Positions 23,165 through 34,878 of a DNA stretch of 39,320 bases are shown in pieces. Source of the DNA: Methylococcaceae bacterium. GTDB lineage: Bacteria; Pseudomonadota; Gammaproteobacteria; Methylococcales; Methylomonadaceae. The translations under genes and the position numbers were made by a program. Location of the stretch: the NCBI GenBank assembly GCA_006844585.1, contig SPJM01000089.1:1-39320 (forward strand). Reading direction: 5' to 3'. A model generated the notes under the pieces. It saw only the letters and a list, made by a program, of their open reading frames with translations, was not told where the DNA came from and did no database searches. Every line of letters begins with the position of its first letter. Position 1 is the stretch's first letter.

Positions 23165-26020
23165 TTACTCATCTTCCAAAATATTATTGACTGCGCTCAG
23201 CAATTTAGCAATATTAATCGGCTTGGTAATATAATCCGTAAATCCCGCATCCATTCCTTTTTTAATATCACTGTCCCGCGCATTTGCCGTCACTGCGATT
23301 ACCGGAATGCTCTTGGTCGCATCGTTCCGTTGCAAGATTTTTAAAATATCATAACCGCTTTGCCCAGGAAGGTTAATATCCAACAAAATAAGATCCGGCA
23401 AATGGGTAAAAGCTAAATCGATGCCTAGCTTCCCATCCGGCGCGGAAATTAAATCATAGGAACTGTGTTTTTGGATGACTTTAGTCACTACCGTCAAATT
23501 GGCCGGATTATCTTCCACATATAAAATCGTTTTACCCGTTTTTTCCTGAATACGCTCTTTTTGTTGCTGTTCGCCGCTGAGCAAATTTTCCGATAAATTT
23601 GCCGCCGCGCCTTCCATCTCAGATTGATACGCCTGCAACTCTATCCAAAATGAACTCCCCTGACTTATGCCGCTCTGCACACCTATTCGTCCGTCCATCA
23701 TTTCAACCAAACGTTTACTAATGACCAGCCCAATCCCTGTTCCTTCAATATTCGAATTTTCCAAGCCCATACGGTTAAATTCTTGGAAAATTTGTTGCTG
23801 ATCCTCTTCGCTGAGCCCTATGCCGGTATCGGTTACGGTGATTCTGATCGTCTCTTTGCTAAGCGCCACACATTCCACATCTACGCGCCCTTTATTTTGA
23901 TTATATTTAATCGCATTCGATAATAAATTCAATAATACCTGTTTAATCCGCATATAATCGCCTTTAACGCGAAAACGACTGACAGGCTTCTGCAAATATA
24001 TTTCTCTTTGCTCAGCTAACGGGGTAATCAGTGAAAAACATTCGGTAAAAACATCATCTAAAAGTACATTTTCAATCGATAAACTTAATTTACCGGATTC
24101 AATCGCCGCTAAATCCAAAATATCGTTAATTAATCTTAATAAATGCTCTCCCGCTTTGAGAATTTCAACCACATTTGAAATGGACTCTTCATCTTCCACA
24201 TCGATTTTCAATAACTGACCAAACCCTAAGATCGCGTTTAAAGGCGTTCTCAACTCATGACTCATGGAAGACAAAAAATCTGATTTAGCTTGACTGGCCT
24301 TCTCCGCCTGCTCTTTGGCGACAGCCAAATTGACTTCATATTTTTTATGTTCGCTTATATCGGAACACCAGATTAAAGTGGTCGCTTGAGATTTAAATTC
24401 TGTCGCAACCAAAGACATCAAACCCCAACCCTCTGTTTGATCTCGTCTTATAAATTTAACCTCTTTATTGTAAATATGCCCCTTCGCTTTTAATTCAGTC
24501 TGGATGCTTTCATAGTCATCTTCGGAAGCATAAATAAGGGCTTCTGTCATGGTCAACAAAGTTTGCTGATCACATCCCAATAATGTCGATGCGCCGTTAT
24601 TTGCAAAGGTAATTGCACCTTGTTGATTCGACATTAAAATAGCAATCGGACTGGACTGCAGAATATGCCTGAATTGACTTTCTTTGGCCCTAATTTGCGC
24701 CGTCCGCTCAATAACCTTGGTTTCAAGCTCATCGCGTGAACTATGCAAAACTCGATTAGTTCTCATCGCCATGGAAATAATAAAAACAAAAGTCCCTAAG
24801 GTAACCAAAACCACTATCGTCAAGATAAAAATAATCACATTCCGAGAAGCAAAATAAGAAGATAACGCCTCCTCCTCGTCTATTTCGGTAGTAATGCCGA
24901 TTCCCAATTTCGGCAACCAAGCCCATGCGCCTATCACCCTAACGCCTCGATAATCTCGATAACCGTCAACATTTTGCCCGATATTTCTTTTTAATACCTG
25001 TTGCGCCATTTTAGTTAAAGGTCTTTGTTCAGGAGCGGCAACAGCTTTTAAACCTTTGCTTAAGTTTACCCCCGGATCGGAAATGGTTATTGATAAAACG
25101 CTACTTTGACTCTGCTCTAACAAACCTATTTCCAACAAATGATCTTCAAAACGACTTTCTGAGATTAACAACCCCCGACTGTCTACAGCATAAGTTTCAC
25201 CGGATTCGCCAATCCGTCCGGTACGCAAAATTTCTGAAAATTGCATACCCGGATCTAACCTATTGGTAAAAACAGCAATGACAGCACCCGCCTTATTTTT
25301 AATCGGCGTCGCGATAAACATGGTTGGAGGAGTTGCTATATCTCGATGTTTTGCGGTTTTGATATGAACATCAGAATAAACAGGCGGAATGAATACCGTT
25401 TCACCGTTAAAAACCCTTTTCAATAACGCTGGCTTTTGCTCAGCGATGAGATTAACAGCCCCCAAATTACTATCTCTCATTGAACCAATATTAATATTGT
25501 TTCTATCAATTACAAAAAATCCTAAGCCCCCTAAAATCGGCTTTTCCTGTTGATGAAATTTTCTTAATGCTTGCGTCACTTCGGCCTGCAATAAAGCTTG
25601 TTTATTCGGGGGTTGTTGCATTAATTGTTCAACATAACTGACTAGCTGTTCATTTTTACCAATATGCTGAATGACCGAACTTTTATTTTGGAGCCAGACC
25701 ATTAGGCTTTCGATAGAAGTATCACGCACTGATTTAAGCATTTCTTCCGCATCCGAAAGCACTTTTTGTTTATTTAAACGTAAACCCGCCCAGCTTGTAG
25801 TTATGATGACGACCACGAAAACCAATAATGAAAACCCCATATACAGATTAAATTTACCGGCATTAAATTCATTATCCGGCTGCTCGGATTTCAATAATTT
25901 ATAAAAAAAATACAGTGAAAAAAATAAAAAAACAGTACAAAAAGCCAGAATCAACAATGGCAAACCATATTGATAATGATAAAGTTGAAAAAAATATTCA
26001 AATAAGAAATCAGCGGACAT
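23165..26020 (-). CDS. Hybrid sensor histidine kinase with extracytoplasmic sensor, PAS and receiver domains
   Basis: Numbering from ATG 26020 (951 residues; TTG two codons earlier rejected): two N-terminal membrane helices (about 18-42 and 58-80), an extracytoplasmic Cache-like sensor (about 90-385), a further helix (395-420), a PAS domain (445-560), a HisKA domain with the phospho-accepting His588 in SMSHELRTPLNAIL, an HATPase domain with NLLSNAIKYN and GTGIGLVISKRL, and a C-terminal receiver with VEDN at 835-838, Asp881 in LLDINLPG and Lys in TKP. It should sense an outside signal and pass phosphate from His to its own Asp. No response regulator or HPt gene is nearby, so its output is unknown. 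A GAGG-type ribosome site is not evident. Confidence 0.93.
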   Translation of the reverse strand: MSADFLFEYFFQLYHYQYGLPLLILAFCTVFLFFSLYFFYKLLKSEQPDNEFNAGKFNLYMGFSLLVFVVVIITTSWAGLRLNKQKVLSDAEEMLKSVRDTSIESLMVWLQNKSSVIQHIGKNEQLVSYVEQLMQQPPNKQALLQAEVTQALRKFHQQEKPILGGLGFFVIDRNNINIGSMRDSNLGAVNLIAEQKPALLKRVFNGETVFIPPVYSDVHIKTAKHRDIATPPTMFIATPIKNKAGAVIAVFTNRLDPGMQFSEILRTGRIGESGETYAVDSRGLLISESRFEDHLLEIGLLEQSQSSVLSITISDPGVNLSKGLKAVAAPEQRPLTKMAQQVLKRNIGQNVDGYRDYRGVRVIGAWAWLPKLGIGITTEIDEEEALSSYFASRNVIIFILTIVVLVTLGTFVFIISMAMRTNRVLHSSRDELETKVIERTAQIRAKESQFRHILQSSPIAILMSNQQGAITFANNGASTLLGCDQQTLLTMTEALIYASEDDYESIQTELKAKGHIYNKEVKFIRRDQTEGWGLMSLVATEFKSQATTLIWCSDISEHKKYEVNLAVAKEQAEKASQAKSDFLSSMSHELRTPLNAILGFGQLLKIDVEDEESISNVVEILKAGEHLLRLINDILDLAAIESGKLSLSIENVLLDDVFTECFSLITPLAEQREIYLQKPVSRFRVKGDYMRIKQVLLNLLSNAIKYNQNKGRVDVECVALSKETIRITVTDTGIGLSEEDQQQIFQEFNRMGLENSNIEGTGIGLVISKRLVEMMDGRIGVQSGISQGSSFWIELQAYQSEMEGAAANLSENLLSGEQQQKERIQEKTGKTILYVEDNPANLTVVTKVIQKHSSYDLISAPDGKLGIDLAFTHLPDLILLDINLPGQSGYDILKILQRNDATKSIPVIAVTANARDSDIKKGMDAGFTDYITKPINIAKLLSAVNNILEDE

Positions 26021-26160
26021 GAACAATGTAAATTAATCAATTAACTTGGATAAGCATAGTATTGATATGCTCTCTCCGCCATTAAATTAATACGCCCATC
26101 ATTATTTTTCAATTTGTTAAGCAGAATATCAAATATTGATCACTATTTTCGAAGGCTGGG

Positions 26161-28431
26161 TTAAATTTGCGACAACCAATAACGCTGATGTTGTTTCCGA
26201 GCGCTGTTAAAGATCAGTCTGCCGTTACCGGAAAATACGGTTATAGCCCCATGCTGATAACTATTCAACCACTCGATCCGATGTCGTCTATACCTATCTA
26301 TAACTTCTTGATGAGGAAAACCGAAGCGGTTTCGATATCCGGCCGGAATCAGGATTTTGTCGGGATCGACTTGCTGAAGAAAAATAACCGACGAAGAGGT
26401 TTTACTGCCGTGATGCGGAGCAATCATAACATCACTTTTCAAATTGCTTCCGTAAGCCCCCGCCAGCCATTTTTCCGCCTCTTTTTCTATATCGCCGGTC
26501 AATAAAAAACGGTGATCTTGAGCCGTTATTTTCAATACACAGGAATTGTTATTTTCAGAGCTGAACTTGTTTGTCGATGGCGGCGATAATATTTCAAACG
26601 TAACTTCATCCCAAACCCATGACTGTCCTGTTATGCATAATTGCCCAATCTGATGAAACGAATCAATGGCTTGACTTACCATAATTTGTTGTACAGAAAT
26701 CGCCTGAATGATGGATTGAGCGCCGCCGATATGATCATTATCGCCATGACTGACGATCAACATATCAACCTTACCAATTCCTTGATTAACCAAATAGGGC
26801 AAAACCGCCGCTTTACCTAAATCAAATTGATCTGAATAACGCGCACCAGCATCAAACAACAAAACATGATTTTGCGTTTCGATGACCACTGCCAAACCCT
26901 GACCAACATCCAACATCGTCAGTTTCAATTCACCGCTTTGTATTGTTTGTTTTTCAAAGGTCAACAACGGTAAAAACAAAAACATACTAAGATACCGACC
27001 TGGAACGCCTCTAGGCATAAACAAAATCAGCACGCCGAATAATGCGAAAAGCAGTGTAATATTATCCGGTGGAAAAAAATCAATTGCGGAATAAGGCAAA
27101 CTCTTTGCGTAATCTAATCCCGTCCACAGCAAATTCAAACTAAAATCACACAATCGCCATAACGGTATTGAAAAATCCGGGGCGACCAGAAATGCAATTA
27201 CAGCCGACAAAGCCATAGGCGTGACCAATAAGCTGAAAACCGGCACCGCCACCCAATTCGCTATCGGCGCAATGATTGAGACTTTTGCGAAATAAAACGC
27301 CGTTAACGGTGCCAACCCAACCGCCAGTAAGCAATGGATTTTCCCGTTCAAGAAACCGGAAGCCGCTTTCTTCAATTGTCCGCTATAGGCATACATAATC
27401 AAAAAAACGGCGGTAAATGACAACCAAAAGCTTACCGATAATACCGCCAAAGGGTCCCATAAAACAATTAACAACAAAGCGACAGAAACCGCTCTGGCCA
27501 ACGGCAAATGGCGCTGCCAAATAATTGCCGCCAAAACCACCGATAACATGATTAAAGCGCGTTGCGTAGGTAATGAAAAACCGGCCAAAGCTGCGTAGAG
27601 CAATGCGGCGACAAACGCCGAGCAGGCCGCAATAATTTGCGGCGAGTATTTTTTTATATAGATTAATGCCCAAAGCCTGATCACTAACCCATAAACCAGT
27701 CCGGCCGCCAAGCCGATATGCAAACCTGAAATAGCGATTAAATGGCTGACCCCGGTTTTTGTTAACACATCCCAATCACCAGGTGTTAACAAGGAACGGT
27801 CGCCGGTAGTCACCGCCAGCAACAAACCTTTGTAGCGGTATTCTTCAAGAAAGTATTTTAACCGTTCAATAATTTGATAACGCCATGCCGATATACTGAA
27901 TGGCGAATATTGATCCGCCAGTAACTGCGCTTGCGGTCGGTTCCTAACATAGCCAGTAGCGCCCACCTGATTAACAAAAAGCCAGCGCTCATAATCAAAA
28001 CCGCCCGGATTATAACGCCCGTAAGGTTTTTTCAGTTTCACGGTAAAGCGCCAGAATTGATTTGGTTTAACCGGTTGATCAGTTCGATACCAATTTAATC
28101 TTATTCGGGTCGGCAGTTTTTTATCGGAGTCAATAACTTTAAAATTAAACCCTACCTTATTGTTATCGCGTTTGGGATTAGATTCAATCACGCCTTGAAC
28201 GACCAATAGCCGCCCTTCTAATTCGCTGGATAAAATCGAATTAAAATGCAACTGCGCATAACCAACCACCCACACAATCCCGATAACAAAAAACATCATT
28301 CGCTTTTTTCTAAAAAAAGCTAAAACACACGCAATCACTATCAAAATAATAATGTCATAGGCATCAGGCAACGATTTCATTTGTTGTACAGCGATGACGC
28401 CCGCAACGAAACTCGCGATAGAAAAAATCAT
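26161..28431 (-). CDS. comEC: DNA uptake channel protein ComEC/Rec2
   Basis: ComEC passes single-stranded DNA through the inner membrane during natural transformation. The 756 residues are the full three-part form: an N-terminal OB-containing region (FKVIDSDKKLPTRIRLNWYR area) between early membrane helices, the competence domain with TGVSHLIAISGLHIGLAAGLVY and GFSLPTQRALIML, and a C-terminal beta-lactamase-like domain with MLDVGQGLAVVI, SHGDNDHIGGAQSI (about 560) and APHHGSKTSSSVIF. All metal-site motifs of the last domain appear present, so it may be a nuclease. ATG 28431 with AATAAAG upstream. The gene implies transformability, if pilus genes exist elsewhere. Confidence 0.96.
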   Translation of the reverse strand: MIFSIASFVAGVIAVQQMKSLPDAYDIIILIVIACVLAFFRKKRMMFFVIGIVWVVGYAQLHFNSILSSELEGRLLVVQGVIESNPKRDNNKVGFNFKVIDSDKKLPTRIRLNWYRTDQPVKPNQFWRFTVKLKKPYGRYNPGGFDYERWLFVNQVGATGYVRNRPQAQLLADQYSPFSISAWRYQIIERLKYFLEEYRYKGLLLAVTTGDRSLLTPGDWDVLTKTGVSHLIAISGLHIGLAAGLVYGLVIRLWALIYIKKYSPQIIAACSAFVAALLYAALAGFSLPTQRALIMLSVVLAAIIWQRHLPLARAVSVALLLIVLWDPLAVLSVSFWLSFTAVFLIMYAYSGQLKKAASGFLNGKIHCLLAVGLAPLTAFYFAKVSIIAPIANWVAVPVFSLLVTPMALSAVIAFLVAPDFSIPLWRLCDFSLNLLWTGLDYAKSLPYSAIDFFPPDNITLLFALFGVLILFMPRGVPGRYLSMFLFLPLLTFEKQTIQSGELKLTMLDVGQGLAVVIETQNHVLLFDAGARYSDQFDLGKAAVLPYLVNQGIGKVDMLIVSHGDNDHIGGAQSIIQAISVQQIMVSQAIDSFHQIGQLCITGQSWVWDEVTFEILSPPSTNKFSSENNNSCVLKITAQDHRFLLTGDIEKEAEKWLAGAYGSNLKSDVMIAPHHGSKTSSSVIFLQQVDPDKILIPAGYRNRFGFPHQEVIDRYRRHRIEWLNSYQHGAITVFSGNGRLIFNSARKQHQRYWLSQI

Positions 28432-28519
28432 CTTTATTATTCCATTCCAATTTCGGTTACTCTATAACGATTAAAACCTGATAGAATGAAGGAATCTGAA
28501 GCAAATTACCGTATGTATC

Positions 28520-29035
28520 ATGCCTAGAAGAATAATTAAAAAATACATGCCAGATCCTGAGTTTATCAGACAACATAAAAGCCTACAGTTTTTAGGTCAT
28601 CGCTTGCACGACCCGAACTTATGGCATTTAAACAGAAAATCAACGGCATTGGCTTTTGCGGTGGGTCTGTTTTGCGCCTGGATTCCAACCCCCGGACAAA
28701 TGGCGATTGCCGCCATGATTGCTTTTTATGTGCGCGCTAACCTACCGATTTCAGTTGTTTTAGTTTGGATCACTAATCCATTAACAATGCCGCCTATGTT
28801 CTATTTCGCTTATTGGCTGGGAATGTTTTTATTAGGCCGCGATACGCCAGGAGATGATTTCCAATTCAGTGTCGATAGCGTCTTAGCCAGCCTGGGAGAA
28901 ATTGGAGGACCGTTTTTATTCGGCTGCTTGGTGCTAGGCATTATTTCCTCAGCCGCCGGTTATTTCGGTATAAATCTTTTTTGGCGAACAGTAGTCAGAA
29001 AACGCTGGGATGAGCGTAATCAAAAAAACAACTGA
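28520..29035 (+). CDS. DUF2062 membrane protein
   Basis: The 171-residue protein has a basic N-terminus and the DUF2062 core: LHDPNLWHLNRKSTALAFAV, GLFCAWIPTPGQM, ITNPLTMPPMFYFAYWLG, and a final membrane helix around FLFGCLVLGIISSAAGYFG. Three to four helices place it in the inner membrane. The family is widespread in proteobacteria, often near comEC or exbBD-like genes, and has no established function. It is divergent from comEC with 88 bases between. ATG 28520 has only a weak ribosome site. Confidence 0.9.
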   Translation: MPRRIIKKYMPDPEFIRQHKSLQFLGHRLHDPNLWHLNRKSTALAFAVGLFCAWIPTPGQMAIAAMIAFYVRANLPISVVLVWITNPLTMPPMFYFAYWLGMFLLGRDTPGDDFQFSVDSVLASLGEIGGPFLFGCLVLGIISSAAGYFGINLFWRTVVRKRWDERNQKNN

Positions 29036-29149
29036 TATTTCCTCATACTCATTTTCTTTCAATTATCACTGTTCTTGGCTCCTCTTGTAGCTGATACCTC
29101 TGGGGAGCCACTCCATTAAGTTAAGCGCTTAAACTGTGTTTAAGCTAAT

Positions 29150-29213
29150 GTAGGTGCGGATTTATCCACACAATGCGACTCCTCCCCAAGGGCACAAGTG
29201 AATTCGCACCTAC
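29150..29213. repeat. Opposed GTAGGTGCG units (BIME-like)
   Basis: GTAGGTGCGGATTTA at the left end faces TGAATTCGCACCTAC at the right end. Both units begin with GTAG on their own strand, as REP elements do. The sequence between them is not otherwise recognisable. Confidence 0.75.
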
Positions 29214-29401
29214 AATGATCGCTACATTTACTAAACTTAATGGTATTGGAAGCAACCCTAATTCTTTCCTATTCTACTCTGCTCAACTGAGTCGCCACTT
29301 GTTTAAAAAAGTTGCTAAAAGAATGTAACTAGAGTATAAGTTAAGCATCTTGCTAATGACTACCAAACTACCCGGAATATAAGTAGCGAATAAAAAATTA
29401 A

Positions 29402-29430
29402 TTTTGCAAACCTGAATACAGTTTGCAAAA
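29402..29430. promoter_or_regulatory. Perfect inverted repeat upstream of the membrane/HTH-like gene
   Basis: TTTTGCAAAC (29402-29411) pairs exactly with GTTTGCAAAA (29421-29430), with 9 bases between the arms, about 80 bases before the next start codon. The spacing, with arm centres about 19 bases apart, would suit a dimeric DNA-binding protein. It could equally be a leader hairpin. Since the following protein has an HTH-like end, self-control is possible but unproven. Confidence 0.45.
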
Positions 29431-29511
29431 CCTCTTCGCTCACAGATAAGCCTAACACTTTGTGTTTATCAGTATTTTTTTGGATTATATACATCCATGA
29501 GAGGAAGAACA

Positions 29512-30777
29512 ATGAGTAATAATACAAACGCATTTCATTTAGGAGTTCGGTTTACCGAAATCGGCATTGCCGGCATATGGTTATTAATGCTTTATCCCAT
29601 TTTGCTATGGACTGTGGTAGGAACACTCAGCGCCTACGGTTTTCAAGACAAAGTCACTCATATTCAAGACCAGGATGGCGAAAGCCTCAGCATCCCAACC
29701 ATTATCCGTCGGGCAGAACAGTTTTATAAGATACAAGACCAAAAACAGCAATTTGAAAGTCAACTAAAACAACTTAATCAAGAAACCATCGAGATCAACA
29801 AAAAAATTATTTTTAATGAAGAAAGAAATTATCTCTGGGAACAAAAATGGGATGATTTCAAAATAAAGATCGTACCTAAATTAGATGCATTAAATGATCA
29901 GCAAAACATCGCCAATCCGGAATACTTTGATATTGCAGAAATAGGAAATGGCATTGAGAATTATAAGTCTGAACCAGACATCACTCCGCACATCAATACC
30001 TACCAACAATTCGCCTTTGAACATGAAAAAATTGAGAAAGAACATATGCGCTTTCACACCGATTTACAAAAAATCAAAACCGAAAGCCAGCTCATCAAAA
30101 AAGAAATTAACAAACACGAAGCGGAATCTTTAAAAGTGATTAAAAAAAATAATGGCGGCGATTTTATTATAGAACTGGACTATATGAGAAAGCTGAATTT
30201 CAATCACTTTGCCACCATGCCCAGCCAACTATTAACGTTGATCTTAACCATAACCATGGGAACGCTAGGAAGTTTAATTTACTTAACCATGGATTTCTTT
30301 AATGATAAAGAGAACAAATCCTTCAGTTGGTATTTATTCCGTCCATTTTTGGGCATGGTGACTGCGGTAGCTATTTTCATACTTGCCAAGGCCGGTCAGT
30401 TAACGATTTCTGACACCAGCGCCACACAAAGTCTTTCTGAAAATTTGAATCCGTTTTTTATTTCCTTCCTGGGTATTATCTCCGGTTTACTTTCCGAACA
30501 AGCCACTGAAAAGATCAGAACGGCCGGTATTTCCTTTTTTCGCTCAAGAGAAGATAAGTTCGATCAGAAACGCTGGGCGATAGGGCTTTCCAAAGCGATT
30601 CAAGAACAGGGGAAAAATACGAAAGAACTGAGCCAATATCTGAATACACCCGAAGACGTAATCAATAGCTGGGTAGAAGAGAAAAAACCGGTTCCATCAG
30701 CCGCTCAATTAATTATTTCCGCTTGGCTTAGCTTACCGGTGCGCGATCTTTTTTCGGATTTAGAGCCGGGAGCTTGA
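29512..30777 (+). CDS. Unrecognised membrane protein with coiled coil and C-terminal HTH-like segment
   Basis: I do not recognise this 421-residue protein. ATG 29512 is chosen because GAGAGGAAG lies just upstream; ATG 29497 would add five residues. It has one membrane helix (about 15-38), a charged, Gln/Lys/Glu-rich part predicted as coiled coil (63-111 and 165-210), then three hydrophobic segments (237-259, 276-295, 313-328). After a basic stretch comes a soluble tail (about 356-412) with LSKAIQEQGKNTKELSQYL and TPEDVINSWVEEKKPVPSAA, spaced like a Cro/Xre-type helix-turn-helix, ending LPVRDLFSDLE. The coiled coil would be outside the membrane and the HTH-like tail inside. A membrane-tied regulator is one reading; a tail that binds another protein is another. 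It appears to be alone in its transcript. Confidence 0.7.
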   Translation: MSNNTNAFHLGVRFTEIGIAGIWLLMLYPILLWTVVGTLSAYGFQDKVTHIQDQDGESLSIPTIIRRAEQFYKIQDQKQQFESQLKQLNQETIEINKKIIFNEERNYLWEQKWDDFKIKIVPKLDALNDQQNIANPEYFDIAEIGNGIENYKSEPDITPHINTYQQFAFEHEKIEKEHMRFHTDLQKIKTESQLIKKEINKHEAESLKVIKKNNGGDFIIELDYMRKLNFNHFATMPSQLLTLILTITMGTLGSLIYLTMDFFNDKENKSFSWYLFRPFLGMVTAVAIFILAKAGQLTISDTSATQSLSENLNPFFISFLGIISGLLSEQATEKIRTAGISFFRSREDKFDQKRWAIGLSKAIQEQGKNTKELSQYLNTPEDVINSWVEEKKPVPSAAQLIISAWLSLPVRDLFSDLEPGA

Positions 30778-30791
30778 AAATTAAAACGTTT

Positions 30792-30817
30792 GGGACGGGG
30801 TGAATACCCCGTCCCGC
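30792..30817. repeat. ACGGGGT/ACCCCGT palindrome, copy 2
   Basis: GGGACGGGGT faces ACCCCGTCCC, a 10-bp perfect stem, 15 bases after the stop of the membrane/HTH-like gene. It matches the copy at 19829-19854 at all but two positions. Confidence 0.85.
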
Positions 30818-30881
30818 TCAGGACCTTCCTTAACTTAATGGCCGTACGCTCACCCCTGCAAAAACCTAAAGCGCTTGCTTT

Positions 30882-30903
30882 GTCGGGCTGAAGCCCGACC
30901 TAC
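30882..30903 (-). repeat. REP-like palindrome with GTAG foot, copy 3
   Basis: Arms GTCGGGCT and AGCCCGAC around a short loop, GTAG foot on the minus strand, six bases beyond the leuB stop. Same orientation relative to the neighbouring minus-strand gene as copies 1 and 2. Confidence 0.85.
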
Positions 30904-30909
30904 ACGCTT

Positions 30910-32010
30910 TTATCCTTTATTTTTCAGAGCTTCAACGACTTTATCGCCGAATTCAACAGTACTGATGATATTAACGTCGCTTCCCGGTTTCGATAAATCA
31001 GCTGTGGAATAACCTTCGCCGAATACGTTTTGCATGGCGTCCCAAACATTTTTGGCTTCATCCGCCATATCAAAGCTGTTTTCCAACATCATTGCCACGG
31101 AACCGATCATAGAATAAGGGTTTGCCATGTTTTTTCCGGCAATATCCGGCGCGGAACCGTGTGAAGGTTCGTAATACGCTTTTTCATTACCAATGCAGGC
31201 TGAAGGCATTAAGCCTAAAGAACCGAGAATACCGCCGCCTTGGTCGCTTAAAATATCGCCGAACATATTCTCCATCACCATCACATCGAATTGGGTCGGA
31301 TTCAGACATAATGCCGTCGCCGCCGCATCCACTAAGATATTGACCACCTTAACGTCCGGGTAATCAGGCGCCATTTCTTCCAAAATTTCATTCCATAAAA
31401 CACTGGACTTTAACACATTGCTTTTATGAATATTGTGCAGCACTTTTTTACGACGACTGGCCAGTTTAAATGCCTGTTCTAAAATATTACGGATCTGATC
31501 TTCATCATATTCCAAGGTTTCACGCACATAACGTTTGCCATCTTCAGCGACGCCGGTTTCTTTATTGCCGAAATAAAGCCCGCCGACTAATTCTCTGACG
31601 ATGATTAAATCAATGCCCTCACCGATTATTTCCGGTTTCAACGGTGAAAAATGAGCCAATTTTTTAGGTAGTGAAACCGGTCTGAAATTCGCGTAAGTAT
31701 TGTAACGACGACGCATCGGCAACAATGCGCCGCGCTCCGGCTGTTTATCCACCGGAATTTTTTTGGATTCCTCGTGGCTTAAACCGATTGGGCCTTTCAA
31801 AATAGCATCCGCCGCATCACAAGTATCAATCGTTTCTTGTGGGAAAGCATCGCCGGTTTCAAAATATGCGCAAGCGCCGAATAAGGCTTCGTTAAGCTCA
31901 AAAGTCACATCATTTCGGCTTTCGATGACTTTCAATACTTTTAAAGCTTCACGGGTAATTTCCGGGCCTATGCCATCGCCGGCCAATACGGCTATTTTGT
32001 AATTCTTCAT
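30910..32010 (-). CDS. leuB: 3-isopropylmalate dehydrogenase
   Basis: LeuB oxidises and decarboxylates 3-isopropylmalate in leucine synthesis. The 366 residues match the family (about 360). It starts MKNYKIAVLAGDGIGPEITR and has the family substrate-loop Arg set in RGALLPMRRRYNTYANFRPV, LTYDED-like TLEYDEDQI, MVMENMFGDILSDQGGGILGSLG with the metal-binding Asp residues, and EPSHGSAPDIAGKNMANPYS for NAD. ATG 32010. leuC, leuD and leuA are not next to it in this window; a repeat element lies directly upstream, so it may be separated from them. A REP-like palindrome marks its end. Confidence 0.97.
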   Translation of the reverse strand: MKNYKIAVLAGDGIGPEITREALKVLKVIESRNDVTFELNEALFGACAYFETGDAFPQETIDTCDAADAILKGPIGLSHEESKKIPVDKQPERGALLPMRRRYNTYANFRPVSLPKKLAHFSPLKPEIIGEGIDLIIVRELVGGLYFGNKETGVAEDGKRYVRETLEYDEDQIRNILEQAFKLASRRKKVLHNIHKSNVLKSSVLWNEILEEMAPDYPDVKVVNILVDAAATALCLNPTQFDVMVMENMFGDILSDQGGGILGSLGLMPSACIGNEKAYYEPSHGSAPDIAGKNMANPYSMIGSVAMMLENSFDMADEAKNVWDAMQNVFGEGYSTADLSKPGSDVNIISTVEFGDKVVEALKNKG

Positions 32011-32040
32011 GTTTTTCTTTAACTCTTAAATGGAATATAT

Positions 32041-34856
<2,816 letters not shown>

Positions 34857-34878
34857 ATTTTCTATATCCTACTCGCAC

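Larger units (their letters stand above)
29036..29511. other. Intergenic stretch with nested inverted repeats
   Basis: This 476-base gap holds several palindromes and no gene I can support. GGCTCC/GGAGCC arms lie at about 29084-29109. CCATTAAGTT (29113-29122) pairs with AACTTAATGG (29234-29243). Within that are a small hairpin, GCTTAAA/TTTAAGC (29127-29145), and a pair of opposed GTAGGTGCG units (29150-29213). The right part, 29256-29511, is AT-rich and should contain the promoter and leader of the next gene, including a 10-bp inverted repeat at 29402-29430. Confidence 0.7.
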
